A DNA stretch of 64,000 nt, taken from the NCBI RefSeq assembly GCF_002234915.1, contig NZ_NEWD01000016.1:120829-184828 (forward strand), read 5' to 3'. The notes beneath the pieces were generated by a model, which was not told where the DNA came from, did no database searches, and saw only the letters and a list, made by a program, of their open reading frames with translations. This document shows positions 44,629-53,776 of the stretch, piece by piece (position 1 is the stretch's first letter; every line of letters starts with the position of its first letter). Made by a program: the position numbers and the translations under genes. The DNA comes from Bifidobacterium vansinderenii (GTDB taxonomy: Bacteria; Actinomycetota; Actinomycetes; Actinomycetales; Bifidobacteriaceae).

Positions 44629-45312
44629 ATGAAGGCAATACTCTGGAAGGATTGGATGATCTGCAGGCGTAGCCGCCCATTCTGGCTGGTGACCGTGCTG
44701 ATGGTGGTGATGATGCTGGTCTACATCGTCGGATTCGTCATGTGGCTGGGGAACGAGAACACCACCATGGTGTTCATGCTGTTCGGGCCGATGATCGCCT
44801 ATTTTCCTCCGGCGCTCACCGCGGGAACCTCCTATCCGAACGGGCACACGCTCACCATGAGCATGAACGCGCCACTGAAAACCGACGGCACGGTGGAGGC
44901 CATGCGCTGCTCGGGACGTTCGATGACACAGTATCTGCTGGCGAAGAGCGTGCTTCCCATGATGCTTGGCCTGGTCATGCTGCTGCCGCCGGTGCTGTAT
45001 TGCCTGTACGGCGGCGCGCTGACGGTCCGCTCCCTGCTCACTCCGGAGATGGTCTACACGCTGATCGCCGTGCCGGCGCTCACGTTCGTCAATGAGCAGA
45101 TACTGCTGGCGTCCCGTGCAACCACCACCGGCACGCTCAACATTCCGATACTGATCACGTTCATCCCGATGATAGGGTTCACGCTGATGTCCTCACTCGT
45201 CTCGCCGTGGGCGGCGCTGCCGATCATGCTCGGCGCCGGCGTACTGGCGTTGGGCGTGTCGGCGCTTCGCAGCCGGCACGACTACCCGACCACGTTCCGC
45301 AGACTGGCGTGA
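44629..45312 (+). CDS. ABC-2 type transporter permease
   Basis: 227 residues with six hydrophobic segments, starting MKAILWKDWMICRRSRPFWL and preceded by AAAGGAG. It begins 39 nt after the ATPase-containing gene and would form the membrane half of that exporter. Substrate unknown; with a winged-helix regulator upstream, antibiotic, peptide or lipid export are possibilities. The C terminus ends SRHDYPTTFRRLA. The shared N-terminal motif with the fused gene shows the two permeases arose by duplication. Confidence 0.85.
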   Translation: MKAILWKDWMICRRSRPFWLVTVLMVVMMLVYIVGFVMWLGNENTTMVFMLFGPMIAYFPPALTAGTSYPNGHTLTMSMNAPLKTDGTVEAMRCSGRSMTQYLLAKSVLPMMLGLVMLLPPVLYCLYGGALTVRSLLTPEMVYTLIAVPALTFVNEQILLASRATTTGTLNIPILITFIPMIGFTLMSSLVSPWAALPIMLGAGVLALGVSALRSRHDYPTTFRRLA

Positions 45313-45332
45313 GAACGATAGAATCTGGCTGT

Positions 45333-45359
45333 CCGGCTCCCCTTAGGGAGGGGAGCCGG
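45333..45359. terminator. 10-bp perfect hairpin between convergent ABC permease and tenA
   Basis: CCGGCTCCCC, loop TTAGGGA, GGGGAGCCGG. It resembles the dispersed repeat family (CTCCCC/GGGGAG arms) and could end transcription from both sides, although no strong T run follows. Confidence 0.65.
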
Positions 45360-45399
45360 AAGAAATCGTGGCTTCTTGCGTCAGTAGAGGAGTCCGAGG

Positions 45400-46110
45400 C
45401 TACTTCCACTCGGGCTTCCAGCGCTGCTGGAGGCGGTAGGCGCTGTCCCAGAACATGTATTCGTGTTCCACGCCCACCACGAACTGTTCGACGAGGGTCT
45501 GCTTGTGCTCCTCGGTCAGGTCGGCGGAGAGCTTCTCGATGTCGTCGATCAGCCATACGGCGGAATTCCAGAACTCGTCGGTCTTGTACATGTCGATCCA
45601 CGCGCGGTACGGGTTCGTCTCGATCCCGTCGCCGATGCGCGCGGCGATGCGCGTGCCGTAGTCGGCGTACACCCAGGCGCACGGCAGCAGGGCGACGAGC
45701 ACGTCGACCAGCGGCTTAGTGTGCGCGATGGCGATCATGTTCGACGTGTAGGCGCGGGCGAACGCCGACTGGCGGGCGTCGTCCATCTGCTGCCTGGTGA
45801 TGCCGAACACGTCGCGGAAGAAGTCGTGCACGTGCTCGGTCTCGTTGGACGCGCCGGCGATGGCGTTCGACAGGTGCGTGCGGATCTTCGGATCGTCGCA
45901 CTTGGCGAAGGCGAGCGCGTGCACGTTCACGTAGTCGTTGAGGTACAGGTAGTCCTGCAGCATGTAGAACACGAACTTCTCGCGGTCGAGGGTGCCGTCG
46001 CCGAGTTCACGCAGGAAGGGCTGGTCGACGCCCTCCTCCCATACGGGTTCGGCGGCCTTGTAGAGGCGTTCGGCGAAGGGGTGGTCGGGGAGGAAACGGG
46101 TAAGGGGCAT
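45400..46110 (-). CDS. tenA: TenA-family thiaminase II / aminopyrimidine aminohydrolase
   Basis: 236 residues. TenA pattern: WEEGVDQPFLRELGDGTLDREKFVFYMLQDYLYL at 24-57, the active-site cysteine in LLPCAWVYADYG, and the C-terminal glutamate in VVGVEHEYMFWDSAYRLQQRW. The enzyme hydrolyses aminomethyl-pyrimidine breakdown products of thiamin to the HMP precursor. It is the third gene of the thiamin group, 174 nt after a HAD hydrolase gene; that gap holds a dispersed repeat. Confidence 0.95.
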   Translation of the reverse strand: MPLTRFLPDHPFAERLYKAAEPVWEEGVDQPFLRELGDGTLDREKFVFYMLQDYLYLNDYVNVHALAFAKCDDPKIRTHLSNAIAGASNETEHVHDFFRDVFGITRQQMDDARQSAFARAYTSNMIAIAHTKPLVDVLVALLPCAWVYADYGTRIAARIGDGIETNPYRAWIDMYKTDEFWNSAVWLIDDIEKLSADLTEEHKQTLVEQFVVGVEHEYMFWDSAYRLQQRWKPEWK

Positions 46111-46159
46111 GATTGTCCTTTCGGAGGTGGCGGAAGGTTGGGGAAGGTCAGGGGTGCGA

Positions 46160-46212
46160 TCCCTCCCTCAGACCGGCCTTGGCCGGCCAGCTCCCTCCCA
46201 AGGAGGGAGCAC
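46160..46212. repeat. dispersed intergenic repeat, copy 4
   Basis: CCCTCCCTCAGACCGGCCTT then GGCCGGCCAGCTCCCTCCC and AAGGAGGGAGCAC: hairpins GGCCTTGGCC and GCTCCCTCCCaaGGAGGGAGC. Closest to copy 2 in its right half. It lies in the gap between the HAD gene and tenA. Confidence 0.8.
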
Positions 46213-46284
46213 GAAAGAATGGGACCAGTGTTATTACGGCCGGGCTTCCTTGGGAGGGAACATGAGGGATGGGAACGGAAGGGG

Positions 46285-47010
46285 TCAGAGGACTCGGGGG
46301 GCTTCGGAGAAGTCGTGCATGACGCCGTCGGCGACGGCCTGGATCTGCGGCCAGTGGTTCTTCGACGACGCGTCGTACATGGCCCACGCATGCATGCCGA
46401 CGGACTTGACCACGCGGATGCCGACGAGGATGTCCTCGAACACCGTGCAGTCGGTCGGCTGCACGCTCACCTGAGCGGCGGCGTGCAGGTACACGTCGGG
46501 CTGGTCCTTGGACACGTCTCCCACGTCGTCCACGCTGCTGAACGCGTCGAACAGGTCGTAGACGCCCAGCCGACGCAGCACGGCCTCGCGGAAGCGCGGC
46601 GGCAGACTCGTGGCCACGGCGAGCTTGGCGCCGGTGACCTTGAGATGCCGCAGGTACTCCCCCGCGTGCGGCTTGAGCGGCACGGTGGTGGTGTACGCGT
46701 CGAACGCCATGCGGTTCCACTCGTCCATGAGATCCTGCGGGCTGTCCGGCAGACCGAACCGGCGGATCGTGTACTCCGCGCAGTCTTCGAACGACAGGTG
46801 GGCGATGGATTCGGCATAGTCGGCGGGCACGTCGAATCCCCGTTTGTGCAGGAATTCGTTGTCCACGTCGGTCCACACGTGCATGGAGTCGAGCAGCGTG
46901 CCGTCGAGGTCGAAGATGGCGGCCTTGCCGGCGTTCGCGTCCGACGGAACCAGGGCGGATGCGTCGCCGGCGGGTGCTGTCATCCGAAGATCGGGGCGGG
47001 GATCAGGCAT
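46285..47010 (-). CDS. HAD-family hydrolase in the thiamin operon
   Basis: 241 residues. HAD motifs: AIFDLDGTLLDS (nucleophile Asp), TSLPPRFREAVLRRLG (motif II Ser/Thr region), KDQPDVYL (motif III Lys) and FEDILVGIRVVKSVG (motif IV), with an alpha-helical cap, so it is a beta-phosphoglucomutase/phosphatase-type member. Its ATG at 47010 overlaps the thiD stop by 8 nt, indicating coupling; an ATG at 46983 is an alternative. Because it sits between thiD and tenA, a thiamin-phosphate phosphatase role is plausible; in plants a TenA-HAD fusion does that job. This is inference. Confidence 0.9.
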   Translation of the reverse strand: MPDPRPDLRMTAPAGDASALVPSDANAGKAAIFDLDGTLLDSMHVWTDVDNEFLHKRGFDVPADYAESIAHLSFEDCAEYTIRRFGLPDSPQDLMDEWNRMAFDAYTTTVPLKPHAGEYLRHLKVTGAKLAVATSLPPRFREAVLRRLGVYDLFDAFSSVDDVGDVSKDQPDVYLHAAAQVSVQPTDCTVFEDILVGIRVVKSVGMHAWAMYDASSKNHWPQIQAVADGVMHDFSEAPRVL

Positions 47011-47827
47011 TGGCGTCGAAGCCGGCCAGGCCGTGCGCGTACAGATCCCAGAAGTGGTTGGTGGGGCCGTTGCCGTTGCCCAGTTCGAGCGAGTGCTCGA
47101 TGGCCATAGTCACGTACTTCTTGGCGCGGCCGATGGCCTCGTGGAACGGGTGACCGAGCGCAAGATTGGCGGCGATGGCCGACGAGTACGTGCAGCCGGT
47201 GCCGTGCGTGTTCTTGGTGTTGATACGCTTGGCGGAGAACTCGTAGAAGTCCTTGCCGTCATAGAGCACGTCGATGGCGTCGCCGGTGGCATGGCCGCCC
47301 TTGACGAGCGCGGACGTGCAGCCCATCTCCTGAATGGCCTTGGCGGCGGCCTTCTGCCCCTCAAGATCGGTGATCTTCAGGCCGGAGATGCATTCGGCCT
47401 CGGGGATGTTCGGCGTGAGCACGTCGGCGTGGGGAATCACGATCCTGATGAGCGAGTCGATGCAGTTGGGGTCCATGAGCGGCGCGCCGTTCTTGGCGTA
47501 CATAACCGGGTCGATGACCACGTTCTCCGCCTTGTATTCGACGAGCTTGTCGGCCACGACCTGCATGATGTCCGGGTTGTCGAGCATGCCGATCTTGACG
47601 GCCTTGGGACGGATGTCCTCGAATACGGCGTCGATCTGGTCGGCGATGATCTTCGGATCCACGTCGAGCACGGAAATCACGCGGGCCGTGTTCTCCGCCA
47701 CGACGGACGTGATCACAGACATGGCGAAGCATCCGTTGGCGCTCATGGTCTTGAGATCGGCCTGGATTCCGGCGCCACCGGAACAGTCGGAGCCGGCAAT
47801 GGACAATACGGGCGTCAGTACGCTCAT
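47003..47827 (-). CDS. thiD: hydroxymethylpyrimidine/phosphomethylpyrimidine kinase
   Basis: 274 residues, ribokinase fold. [39 protein letters not shown] at the N terminus and the anion hole/catalytic [20 protein letters not shown] near residue 205 are ThiD hallmarks, as is [12 protein letters not shown]. It phosphorylates HMP twice to HMP-PP for thiamin synthesis. The start has GGGAGG, which lies within the 3' end of a TPP riboswitch, so ThiD and the downstream HAD gene are under thiamin pyrophosphate control. Confidence 0.97.
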   Translation of the reverse strand: MSVLTPVLSIAGSDCSGGAGIQADLKTMSANGCFAMSVITSVVAENTARVISVLDVDPKIIADQIDAVFEDIRPKAVKIGMLDNPDIMQVVADKLVEYKAENVVIDPVMYAKNGAPLMDPNCIDSLIRIVIPHADVLTPNIPEAECISGLKITDLEGQKAAAKAIQEMGCTSALVKGGHATGDAIDVLYDGKDFYEFSAKRINTKNTHGTGCTYSSAIAANLALGHPFHEAIGRAKKYVTMAIEHSLELGNGNGPTNHFWDLYAHGLAGFDANA

Positions 47828-47835
47828 AATCGTTC

Positions 47836-47955
47836 CTCCCTACGATGGTGTTAACCAACAGGTTCAAAGGGTCAGGCGTCATGCCTTTCTCAACCCGTTC
47901 CACCGCACGCCGGACGCGTCACGCCATCGGCATCGAGTCGGGTTCCCCTGCAACT
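47836..47955 (-). promoter_or_regulatory. TPP (thiamin pyrophosphate) riboswitch
   Basis: On the minus strand the conserved blocks occur in order: GGGGAACCCG (P2 5' side), CGGGTTGAGA (P2 3' side with the UGAGA pyrimidine-sensing loop), ACCCTTTGAACCTG (P4/P5), TTAACACCATCGTAGGGAGG (P5 and closing helix). P3 is extended. The switch ends in the thiD ribosome binding site, suggesting translational sequestration on TPP binding. Confidence 0.9.
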
Positions 47956-48008
47956 TGACGGATCCCACGCTATCCGCGGGAGCCGACATCACCGTGCCGC
48001 CGCGACCG

Positions 48009-49739
48009 TCACAGCCGGCAGGCGTCGAGCAGTTCCCGTGCGTGCGTCAGCGACGTTTCGGTCTCGCCGCCATCGAGCATGCGGGCGATCTCGTGCACGC
48101 GCATGTCGTCGCGCACCTCGTCAACGGTGGTGACCGTATCGGCGTCTGCTGAGGCAGTGTCGGACTTGGAACCGGCAACGTGCTTGGAGACGACGAACTG
48201 CGCGTCCGCCCATGCGGCCACCTGCGCCAGATGGGTGACGACGATCACCTGCGCGTTCTCGGCGAGCCGTGCCAGCCGCCTACCGAGTTCAGCGGCGGTT
48301 CTGCCGCCCACGCCGGCGTCCACCTCGTCGAACACGAACGTCATGCCCTGACCGGCCACGGACGAGAAGCCCTTCTGCGCCGCGGACAGCTCCAAGGCGA
48401 GCATGAGTCGGCTCAGCTCGCCGCCGGACGCGCTCTTGCCCATCGGCAGCCGCGGCGCTCCCGGGAAGGCGGTGAACAGGAAGCGGATGTCGTCGCCGCC
48501 GTGGGCATCAAGCCCGTCGTCGGCGCGACGCTCCACCTCGATATCGAGCCGGGCGCCGGACATGGCCAGCGACTCCAGCTCGCCCGTCACCTGCTCGGCA
48601 AGCTCACCGGCGGCCTCGCGACGCCGCTCCCCCAGACGTTCGGCGGCCTCAACCGCCGCGGCACGGGCGGCGTCGCGCTCGCGAGTGAGCTGCGCCACGC
48701 GTTCCGGGGATGCGTCGAGATCCTCAAGCTCGTAGCCGGCCTTCTCACGCCATGCGATCACGTCGGCGAGCGTGGGCCCCCATCGTCTGGTGAGTTCGTC
48801 GAGGTCGTGGATGCGCCCGTTGATCTGGTCGAGGTCGCCTTCCCCATCCTCCTGCTCGAGCATGCCGCCGAGCGTGAAGACGATGTCGGACAGTTCCGTC
48901 TCCACCGTGCCCAGTCGTTCCGCGGTCTCGTCGTAGGTTCCGTGCACGCCGATGGATTGCAGGGAGTGCACGGCCTGTTCGATCATGGCGAGCGCGCCGC
49001 CGGTTTCGGAATCCACGCCCATCTGCCCCGGGTCGAGCGCGGCGAGCGCGCCGCCGACGCCCTGCATGATGGCGGCGGAGTTCTCGATACGATCGCGCAT
49101 GGCCTTGAGTTCGGTGTCCTCGCCGTCGTGGGGGTCGACGCGGTCGATGCGGTCGATGGATTCGCGCAGGTAGTCGGCGCGCTGCATGGTCTCCGACTCC
49201 TGTTCGGTGATCGCCCGGAGTTTGGCGTCGCAGTCGTTGAGTCGTTTCCATGCGGCGCGGTAGGCGTCGAGTTCGTTGACGTCGCCCGTATACGAGTCGA
49301 GGAATTCGCGCTGCCTGGCCGGCGAGGCCATGCGCAGCTGGTCGGCCTGACCATGGATGGCGACCAGCTGGTCGGTCAGGTCGCGTAGCACGGAGCGCGG
49401 TACGCTTCGACCGTTGAGCACGGCCCGCGAACGGCCCTGTGCGGGCAGGGTACGTGAGAGGAACAGTCCGTCGTCGTCGAGTTCGGCGCCGGCGTCCTGT
49501 GCGAGCGTTCCGACGGCGCTGCCCGGCGTGACGTCGAACACACCCTGCGCCCATGCCTCGCGGTCGCCTTCCGACACGGTGCGCGCAGAAACGGTACCAC
49601 CGGATATCAGTCGTAGCGCGTTGAGCAGCATGGACTTTCCGGCGCCGGTCTCGCCGGTGATCGCGGTCATGCCGCGGGCCGGATTCACCACTGCATGACG
49701 GATGGGGCCAAGTGAGCGGATCTCCAGTTCCTCGAGCAT
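48009..49739 (-). CDS. recN: DNA repair protein RecN
   Basis: 576 residues. SMC-like ATPase: Walker [21 protein letters not shown] at the start, long coiled-coil arms (about residues 160-360), then the signature [15 protein letters not shown] and Walker [16 protein letters not shown]. RecN acts on DNA double-strand breaks and cohesion of sister chromosomes. Its ATG shares one base with the nadK stop (TAATG); the nadK-recN pair is conserved across Gram-positives. The last residues are RELLDACRL. Confidence 0.97.
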   Translation of the reverse strand: MLEELEIRSLGPIRHAVVNPARGMTAITGETGAGKSMLLNALRLISGGTVSARTVSEGDREAWAQGVFDVTPGSAVGTLAQDAGAELDDDGLFLSRTLPAQGRSRAVLNGRSVPRSVLRDLTDQLVAIHGQADQLRMASPARQREFLDSYTGDVNELDAYRAAWKRLNDCDAKLRAITEQESETMQRADYLRESIDRIDRVDPHDGEDTELKAMRDRIENSAAIMQGVGGALAALDPGQMGVDSETGGALAMIEQAVHSLQSIGVHGTYDETAERLGTVETELSDIVFTLGGMLEQEDGEGDLDQINGRIHDLDELTRRWGPTLADVIAWREKAGYELEDLDASPERVAQLTRERDAARAAAVEAAERLGERRREAAGELAEQVTGELESLAMSGARLDIEVERRADDGLDAHGGDDIRFLFTAFPGAPRLPMGKSASGGELSRLMLALELSAAQKGFSSVAGQGMTFVFDEVDAGVGGRTAAELGRRLARLAENAQVIVVTHLAQVAAWADAQFVVSKHVAGSKSDTASADADTVTTVDEVRDDMRVHEIARMLDGGETETSLTHARELLDACRL

Positions 49740-50653
49740 TACCGGCCTTTGCCCTCCTTTGAGCCGCGGTTCTTGCCCGACTCACGCCATCCCATCACGG
49801 GAAGATCGAATTTGCCTACGAGACGACTGGTGAACGGCACACCGACCAAGCGTGCCAGGCGCAGCGAGTTCGGCGACTGCCGGACCACCACGCGAGATCC
49901 TCTGGGCAGGGCGCGCTGGCGGCGTCCGTCGCAGCAGATCCACCCCTCGCTTGAGGAGTCCTCGGAGATGTCGAGCGTGAACGACGACTTGGAGCCGATG
50001 ACGAGCGGACGGGAGAACAGGGCGTGCGCGGCGAGCGGCACGAGCTGCAGGGCGTCCACGTTGGGCCAGATGATCGGCCCGCCCGCGGAGAACGCGTAGG
50101 CGGTGGATCCGGTGGGCGTGGACACGATCACGCCGTCGCAGCCGAAGGAGCTCATCTCCACGTCGTCCACGCTGATGCTGAGCTCGACCATCTTGCCGCG
50201 GTCGGCGCGTTCGAGGGTTACGTCGTTGAGGGCCCAGTCGTGCATGGGTTCGGTGGCGCCGGGCACCCATACGTCGACCCATGCGATCACGCGCTCGTCG
50301 ATCGAGTAGTCGCGCGCGGCGATTTTGGCGATGGCGTCCTGGGTCTGGAAGCTTTCGAATTCCGCGAGGAAGCCGACGTGTCCCATGTTGATGCCCACGA
50401 TCGGCACGTCGGTGCCCTTGACGAGTTCCGCGGCGCGCAGGATCGTGCCGTCTCCGCCGAGCACGATCACGATCTCGGTGTCTGGGTTGAACGTCTGCAC
50501 CTCGCTGGCGGCGAACGGCGGCGCCTCGAGATTGTCCACGATCGTCACGTCGAAGCCGACGGCCTTGAGCTGCTCCACCACTTCCTTGACTTCGGTGCCG
50601 GTGGTCGCCAGCTGCCTATGCGTGACAACGACCGCATTTCTTTGTCTTGGCAA
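49739..50653 (-). CDS. nadK: NAD kinase
   Basis: 304 residues beginning at a TTG with AGGAGG five bases upstream. NAD-kinase motifs: VLGGDGTILRAAEL (GGDGT), NMGHVGFLAEF, and the STPTGSTAYAFSAGGP loop. It converts NAD to NADP. Cotranslated with recN. The C terminus is Lys/Arg-rich. It is divergent from a ROK regulator across 288 nt. Confidence 0.97.
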   Translation of the reverse strand: MPRQRNAVVVTHRQLATTGTEVKEVVEQLKAVGFDVTIVDNLEAPPFAASEVQTFNPDTEIVIVLGGDGTILRAAELVKGTDVPIVGINMGHVGFLAEFESFQTQDAIAKIAARDYSIDERVIAWVDVWVPGATEPMHDWALNDVTLERADRGKMVELSISVDDVEMSSFGCDGVIVSTPTGSTAYAFSAGGPIIWPNVDALQLVPLAAHALFSRPLVIGSKSSFTLDISEDSSSEGWICCDGRRQRALPRGSRVVVRQSPNSLRLARLVGVPFTSRLVGKFDLPVMGWRESGKNRGSKEGKGR

Positions 50654-50832
50654 CGCACCCTCCTACTCGCCGGACTCGTCAGCATGATTGCTCGTGGTCA
50701 CATTCTCCCACATCGAAACGATAAAACGCCGTCCGTTTCCACCCCGTGTCATCAAACCATACACGAACGTCCGTTCGAATACGCGGTCCGAGAATCGCCA
50801 CGTCGTCCGCGTGTCGCATTTGCATTTAATTG

Positions 50833-50847
50833 ATTAACGAGGTTAAT
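50833..50847. promoter_or_regulatory. putative ROK operator
   Basis: ATTAAC-GAG-GTTAAT, a perfect 6-bp inverted repeat in an AT-rich patch about 95 nt upstream of the ROK start, in the nadK/ROK intergenic region. Form and AT content resemble NagC/Mlc-type sites. Confidence 0.65.
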
Positions 50848-50941
50848 ATATTCACAACACGTAATTCAAACGATTGACGACGATACGGGCTACAGTAATA
50901 CCAAGTCCGCCTGCCGCCGACAACGAAGTCAAGGAGGACGC

Positions 50942-52153
50942 ATGATCGCACCACCCGGCAGCACGCACGCCTCCATGGCAGAGCTGAACCGATCCCGCAT
51001 CATCCAGCTGCTCCACCGCGACGGCGTCTGCTCCCGCGCGCACATCGCCCGCAAACTCGACCTCACCCCCGCCGCCATCACCAAGATCACCGCCCAGCTC
51101 ATCGACATGGGCGTGATCAGCGAGACCGGCAACCTCGACGGCATCAAGAAGCGCCGTTCGATCGGCCTGCAGCTCAACGAATCGAAGTACCGCGTGATCG
51201 CCGTCAAGTTCGCGCGATCCCTCGCCCAGATCGGCGTATTCGATCTCGGCGGCAACCTCGAATCCATGCAGACGCTGCCCCCGGTGCGTAACGACACCAT
51301 CCCGCAGACCTGCGAGGACATCAAGAACCGCATCCGTGCCATTCTGGCCAAGGATGACTCCATCGTCGCCATCGGCATGGCCGTGCCCGGCCCCTACCTG
51401 CGAGCCGAAGGACGCACCGCCGTGGTCACCTCCATGCTTGGCTGGCGCAACGTCAACTTCATCAGCGAATTCGCCTCCGAATTCCGCGTGCCCGTGTTCA
51501 TCGAGCAGGACGCCCGCGCCGGCGCCCTCGCCCAGGCCCTGTTCAACCCGGAAGCCACCTCGCGTAACCTCGGCTATTACCTGATCGGCGAAGGCGTGGG
51601 ACTCGGACTCATGGACCATGGCGAGCTCGTCAACGGAGAGCTCGGCGCGGCCACCGAGATCGGGCACATCAGTATCGACGCCGACGGCCGTCCATGCGAA
51701 TGTGGCAACGTCGGATGTCTGGAGAACTACTGCTCCGCCATTGCCTTCCACGAAATGGTCAACGAGTCCGGACTCGTCCCCGGCTCCGAGAACATGCACC
51801 ATGTCGAAGCCTGCCGCGCGGCGTTCACCCTCGCGCACAACGGCAACCCCGAGGCGCTCGCGCTGGTGCACGAGGTGTCCACCTACATCGGATACGGCTG
51901 CGTCACCATCATCAATGCCTTCAATCCCAAACAGATCATCATCGGCGACATCATGGCGGAAGCCGGGGAGCCGATGCTGCAACGGGTGCGAAGCATCGTG
52001 GCCCAGCGCGTCATCCCCGTACTGGACGAAACCACCGAGATCATACTGTCCGATCTGCCCGTCGACGCCACGCTCAACGGCGCCGCCGCGGTGGCCACCG
52101 CACAGTTCCTCGAACACCCATCAGAATTTGTCGAACAGATGGAAGGGCTGTGA
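50942..52153 (+). CDS. ROK-family transcriptional regulator
   Basis: 403 residues from the ATG at 50942, which has AAGGAGG upstream. N-terminal winged helix (LNRSRIIQLLHRDGVCSRAHIARKLDLTPAAITKITAQLI), then the ROK sugar-kinase-like fold with IGMAVPGPYL, YLIGEGVGLGLM, and the zinc-finger-like CECGNVGCLENYCS. ROK repressors sense sugars or phosphosugars. It precedes a fructokinase by 108 nt on the same strand and likely controls it and itself; the inducer is probably a fructose- or sucrose-related compound (inference). Confidence 0.95.
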   Translation: MIAPPGSTHASMAELNRSRIIQLLHRDGVCSRAHIARKLDLTPAAITKITAQLIDMGVISETGNLDGIKKRRSIGLQLNESKYRVIAVKFARSLAQIGVFDLGGNLESMQTLPPVRNDTIPQTCEDIKNRIRAILAKDDSIVAIGMAVPGPYLRAEGRTAVVTSMLGWRNVNFISEFASEFRVPVFIEQDARAGALAQALFNPEATSRNLGYYLIGEGVGLGLMDHGELVNGELGAATEIGHISIDADGRPCECGNVGCLENYCSAIAFHEMVNESGLVPGSENMHHVEACRAAFTLAHNGNPEALALVHEVSTYIGYGCVTIINAFNPKQIIIGDIMAEAGEPMLQRVRSIVAQRVIPVLDETTEIILSDLPVDATLNGAAAVATAQFLEHPSEFVEQMEGL

Positions 52154-52261
52154 CCCGACAGGGCCGCGAACAACCGGACGCCGACACGAACGAACAACCA
52201 ACCGATCAACCAAACAAACAAAACACATCTCGGAGATGAGATGCAGAAGAAAGGAAAACCA

Positions 52262-53176
52262 ATGACCGACAAGAAGCCGATCGTCCTGAGCCTTGGCGAG
52301 ATCCTGTGGGACATGATCCCCGAAGGCAAGCGCGCCGGCGGCGCCCCCGTCAACTTCATCTACCACGCCACCAAGAACGGCGCCGACGGCTACTCGATCA
52401 GCGCCATCGGCGAGGACGAGCTCGGCGACGAGCTGCTGGCCGCGGTCGAGAAGACCGGCATCAAGTCCGTCCTGCAGCGCAACGCCTACCCCACCGGTCG
52501 CGCCGACGTGAAGCTGGAGAACGGCATCCCGGAGTGGACCATCGTCAAGGACGTGGCCTGGGACCACATCGCCCTCACCCAGGACCTCATCGACCTGGTG
52601 CGCAAGGCCGACGCCATCTGCTACGGCTCCCTCGCCTGCCGCATGCAGGAGTCGCACGACACCATCATGAAGCTGCTCAAGCTGAGCCGCCCCGAGACCC
52701 TGCGCTACTACGACATCAACATCCGCGGCGACCACTACTCCAAGGAGCTCATCGAGGAGCAGCTGGCCGACGCCACCGTGTTCAAGCTGAACGACGATGA
52801 GCTCGTCCTGCTGCGCCCGATGTTCGGCATCACCGGCACCGATGAGGAAGCCTGCAAGTGGTTCATGGACAACTACGACCTCGACTACGTGATCCTGACC
52901 GCCGGCGCCGACTTCAGCACCATCCTGGCCAAGGACGGCGAGATCTCCACCCTGCCGACGCCGCGCGTGGAGGTGTCCGACACCATCGGTGCCGGCGACT
53001 CCTTCTCCGGCGCGTTCACCATCAACATCCTGCTCGGCAAGTCGCTCAAGGAGGCCCACCGCGCCGCCGTGAACACCGCCGCGTACGTGTGCACCCAGGC
53101 CGGCGCCTGGCCGGAGTACCCGGAAGTCATGCCCGACTACATCGCCGAGTACGAGGCCAAGCAGAAGGCCGAGTGA
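52262..53176 (+). CDS. PfkB-family fructokinase
   Basis: 304 residues from MTDKKPIVLSLGEILWDMIP; AGGAAAA precedes the ATG. PfkB signatures: GGAPVNFIYHATKNGADGYSISAIGEDELG near the start and the ATP-binding DTIGAGDSFSGAFTINIL near the C terminus (catalytic Asp in GAGD). It phosphorylates fructose to fructose-6-phosphate, feeding the bifid shunt. Lies under a ROK regulator and ends in a strong terminator. An unusually acid-rich and Lys-rich composition marks a highly expressed gene. Confidence 0.93.
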   Translation: MTDKKPIVLSLGEILWDMIPEGKRAGGAPVNFIYHATKNGADGYSISAIGEDELGDELLAAVEKTGIKSVLQRNAYPTGRADVKLENGIPEWTIVKDVAWDHIALTQDLIDLVRKADAICYGSLACRMQESHDTIMKLLKLSRPETLRYYDINIRGDHYSKELIEEQLADATVFKLNDDELVLLRPMFGITGTDEEACKWFMDNYDLDYVILTAGADFSTILAKDGEISTLPTPRVEVSDTIGAGDSFSGAFTINILLGKSLKEAHRAAVNTAAYVCTQAGAWPEYPEVMPDYIAEYEAKQKAE

Positions 53177-53264
53177 GCCGAGTCGACTCCTCCCTTGTTT
53201 GCCGCGGTCGAAATCACGAAATCACGAATGCGATTCATGATTTCGCCGTGAGCGACACTCCTTG

Positions 53265-53294
53265 TTGACAGGCCGGACATCTCAACGCTATATT
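53265..53294 (+). promoter_or_regulatory. tmRNA promoter overlapping the fructokinase terminator
   Basis: TTGACA (53265-53270), 18-bp spacer, TATATT (53289-53294): a near-consensus sigma-70 promoter 48-77 nt upstream of the mature tmRNA 5' end. Its spacer and -10 box form part of the terminator stem-loop described separately. Confidence 0.75.
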
Positions 53295-53310
53295 GAGATG
53301 TCCGGCTTTT
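53272..53310 (+). terminator. rho-independent terminator of the fructokinase gene
   Basis: GCCGGACATCTCA (53272-53284) and TGAGATGTCCGGC (53294-53306) form a perfect 13-bp stem with a 9-nt loop, followed by TTTT. Confidence 0.9.
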
Positions 53311-53341
53311 TATGTCGGCAGTTGATTGATAATTCAACATC

Positions 53342-53735
53342 GGGGTCGATCGGTTTCGACGGTGACCTGTTCGTCGCAGGGAAGCGTGCCGAGAACGCGG
53401 GGGTCCGCTCGTTAATGTCCTCCCGCAAAGAATAAGTGCTAAATCTAACCGCACTGAGTTCGCTCTCGCTGCCTGAGCTTCGCGCCAGAATTAACCAGCG
53501 AGCAGCCGCTCCGTTCACTCTCCCATGTTTCCGGGGAGATGCTGAGCGTCATTAGGAGACTCGCCTGAAGCATTGCGTCACAGGGCGCTTCGGGGACTTT
53601 TACTGTGACTATGCCCGCCGCCAGTTGTCTGCGACATCGGCGGGGGCAGACAGATAGCCACCTGGCCAGCAGACTACGCACGTAGAAGACTGAGGGTACG
53701 GTCATCGGACCCGGGTTCAATTCCCGGCGGCTCCA
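53342..53735 (+). ncRNA. ssrA: transfer-messenger RNA (SsrA)
   Basis: 394 nt. The 5' end GGGGTCG-ATCGGTTTCGACGG and 3' end GGGTTCAATTCCCGGCGGCTCCA make the tRNA-like domain with a 7-bp acceptor (one G-U). The resume frame at 53438-53476 encodes the degradation tag AKSNRTEFALAA and a TGA, which is the bifidobacterial type. It rescues stalled ribosomes with SmpB. CCA is not encoded. Its 3' end is the likely integration site of the adjoining prophage. Confidence 0.97.
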
Positions 53736-53741
53736 CGAATC
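53711..53741 (+). other. probable prophage attachment site (attL) in the ssrA 3' end
   Basis: The integrase gene begins 170 nt beyond the tmRNA 3' end and everything to the right is phage-like, so the T-arm and acceptor 3' side are the expected core of an att site. The matching right-hand copy lies outside the window and the exact core length cannot be seen. Confidence 0.65.
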
Positions 53742-53776
53742 AAGCCATCCAAGCACGCGCTTGGGTGGCTTTTTTG
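53742..53776 (+). terminator. terminator after ssrA
   Basis: AAGCCATCCAAGC and GCTTGGGTGGCTT pair around ACGC (one G-T), followed by TTTTTT. It could be host or phage supplied, depending on where the att core ends. Confidence 0.88.

Noticed and set aside
43744..44847. A minus-strand 367-codon open frame over the ABC genes
   Set aside because: Opposite strand holds Walker A, signature and Walker B motifs; His-rich composition marks a shadow.
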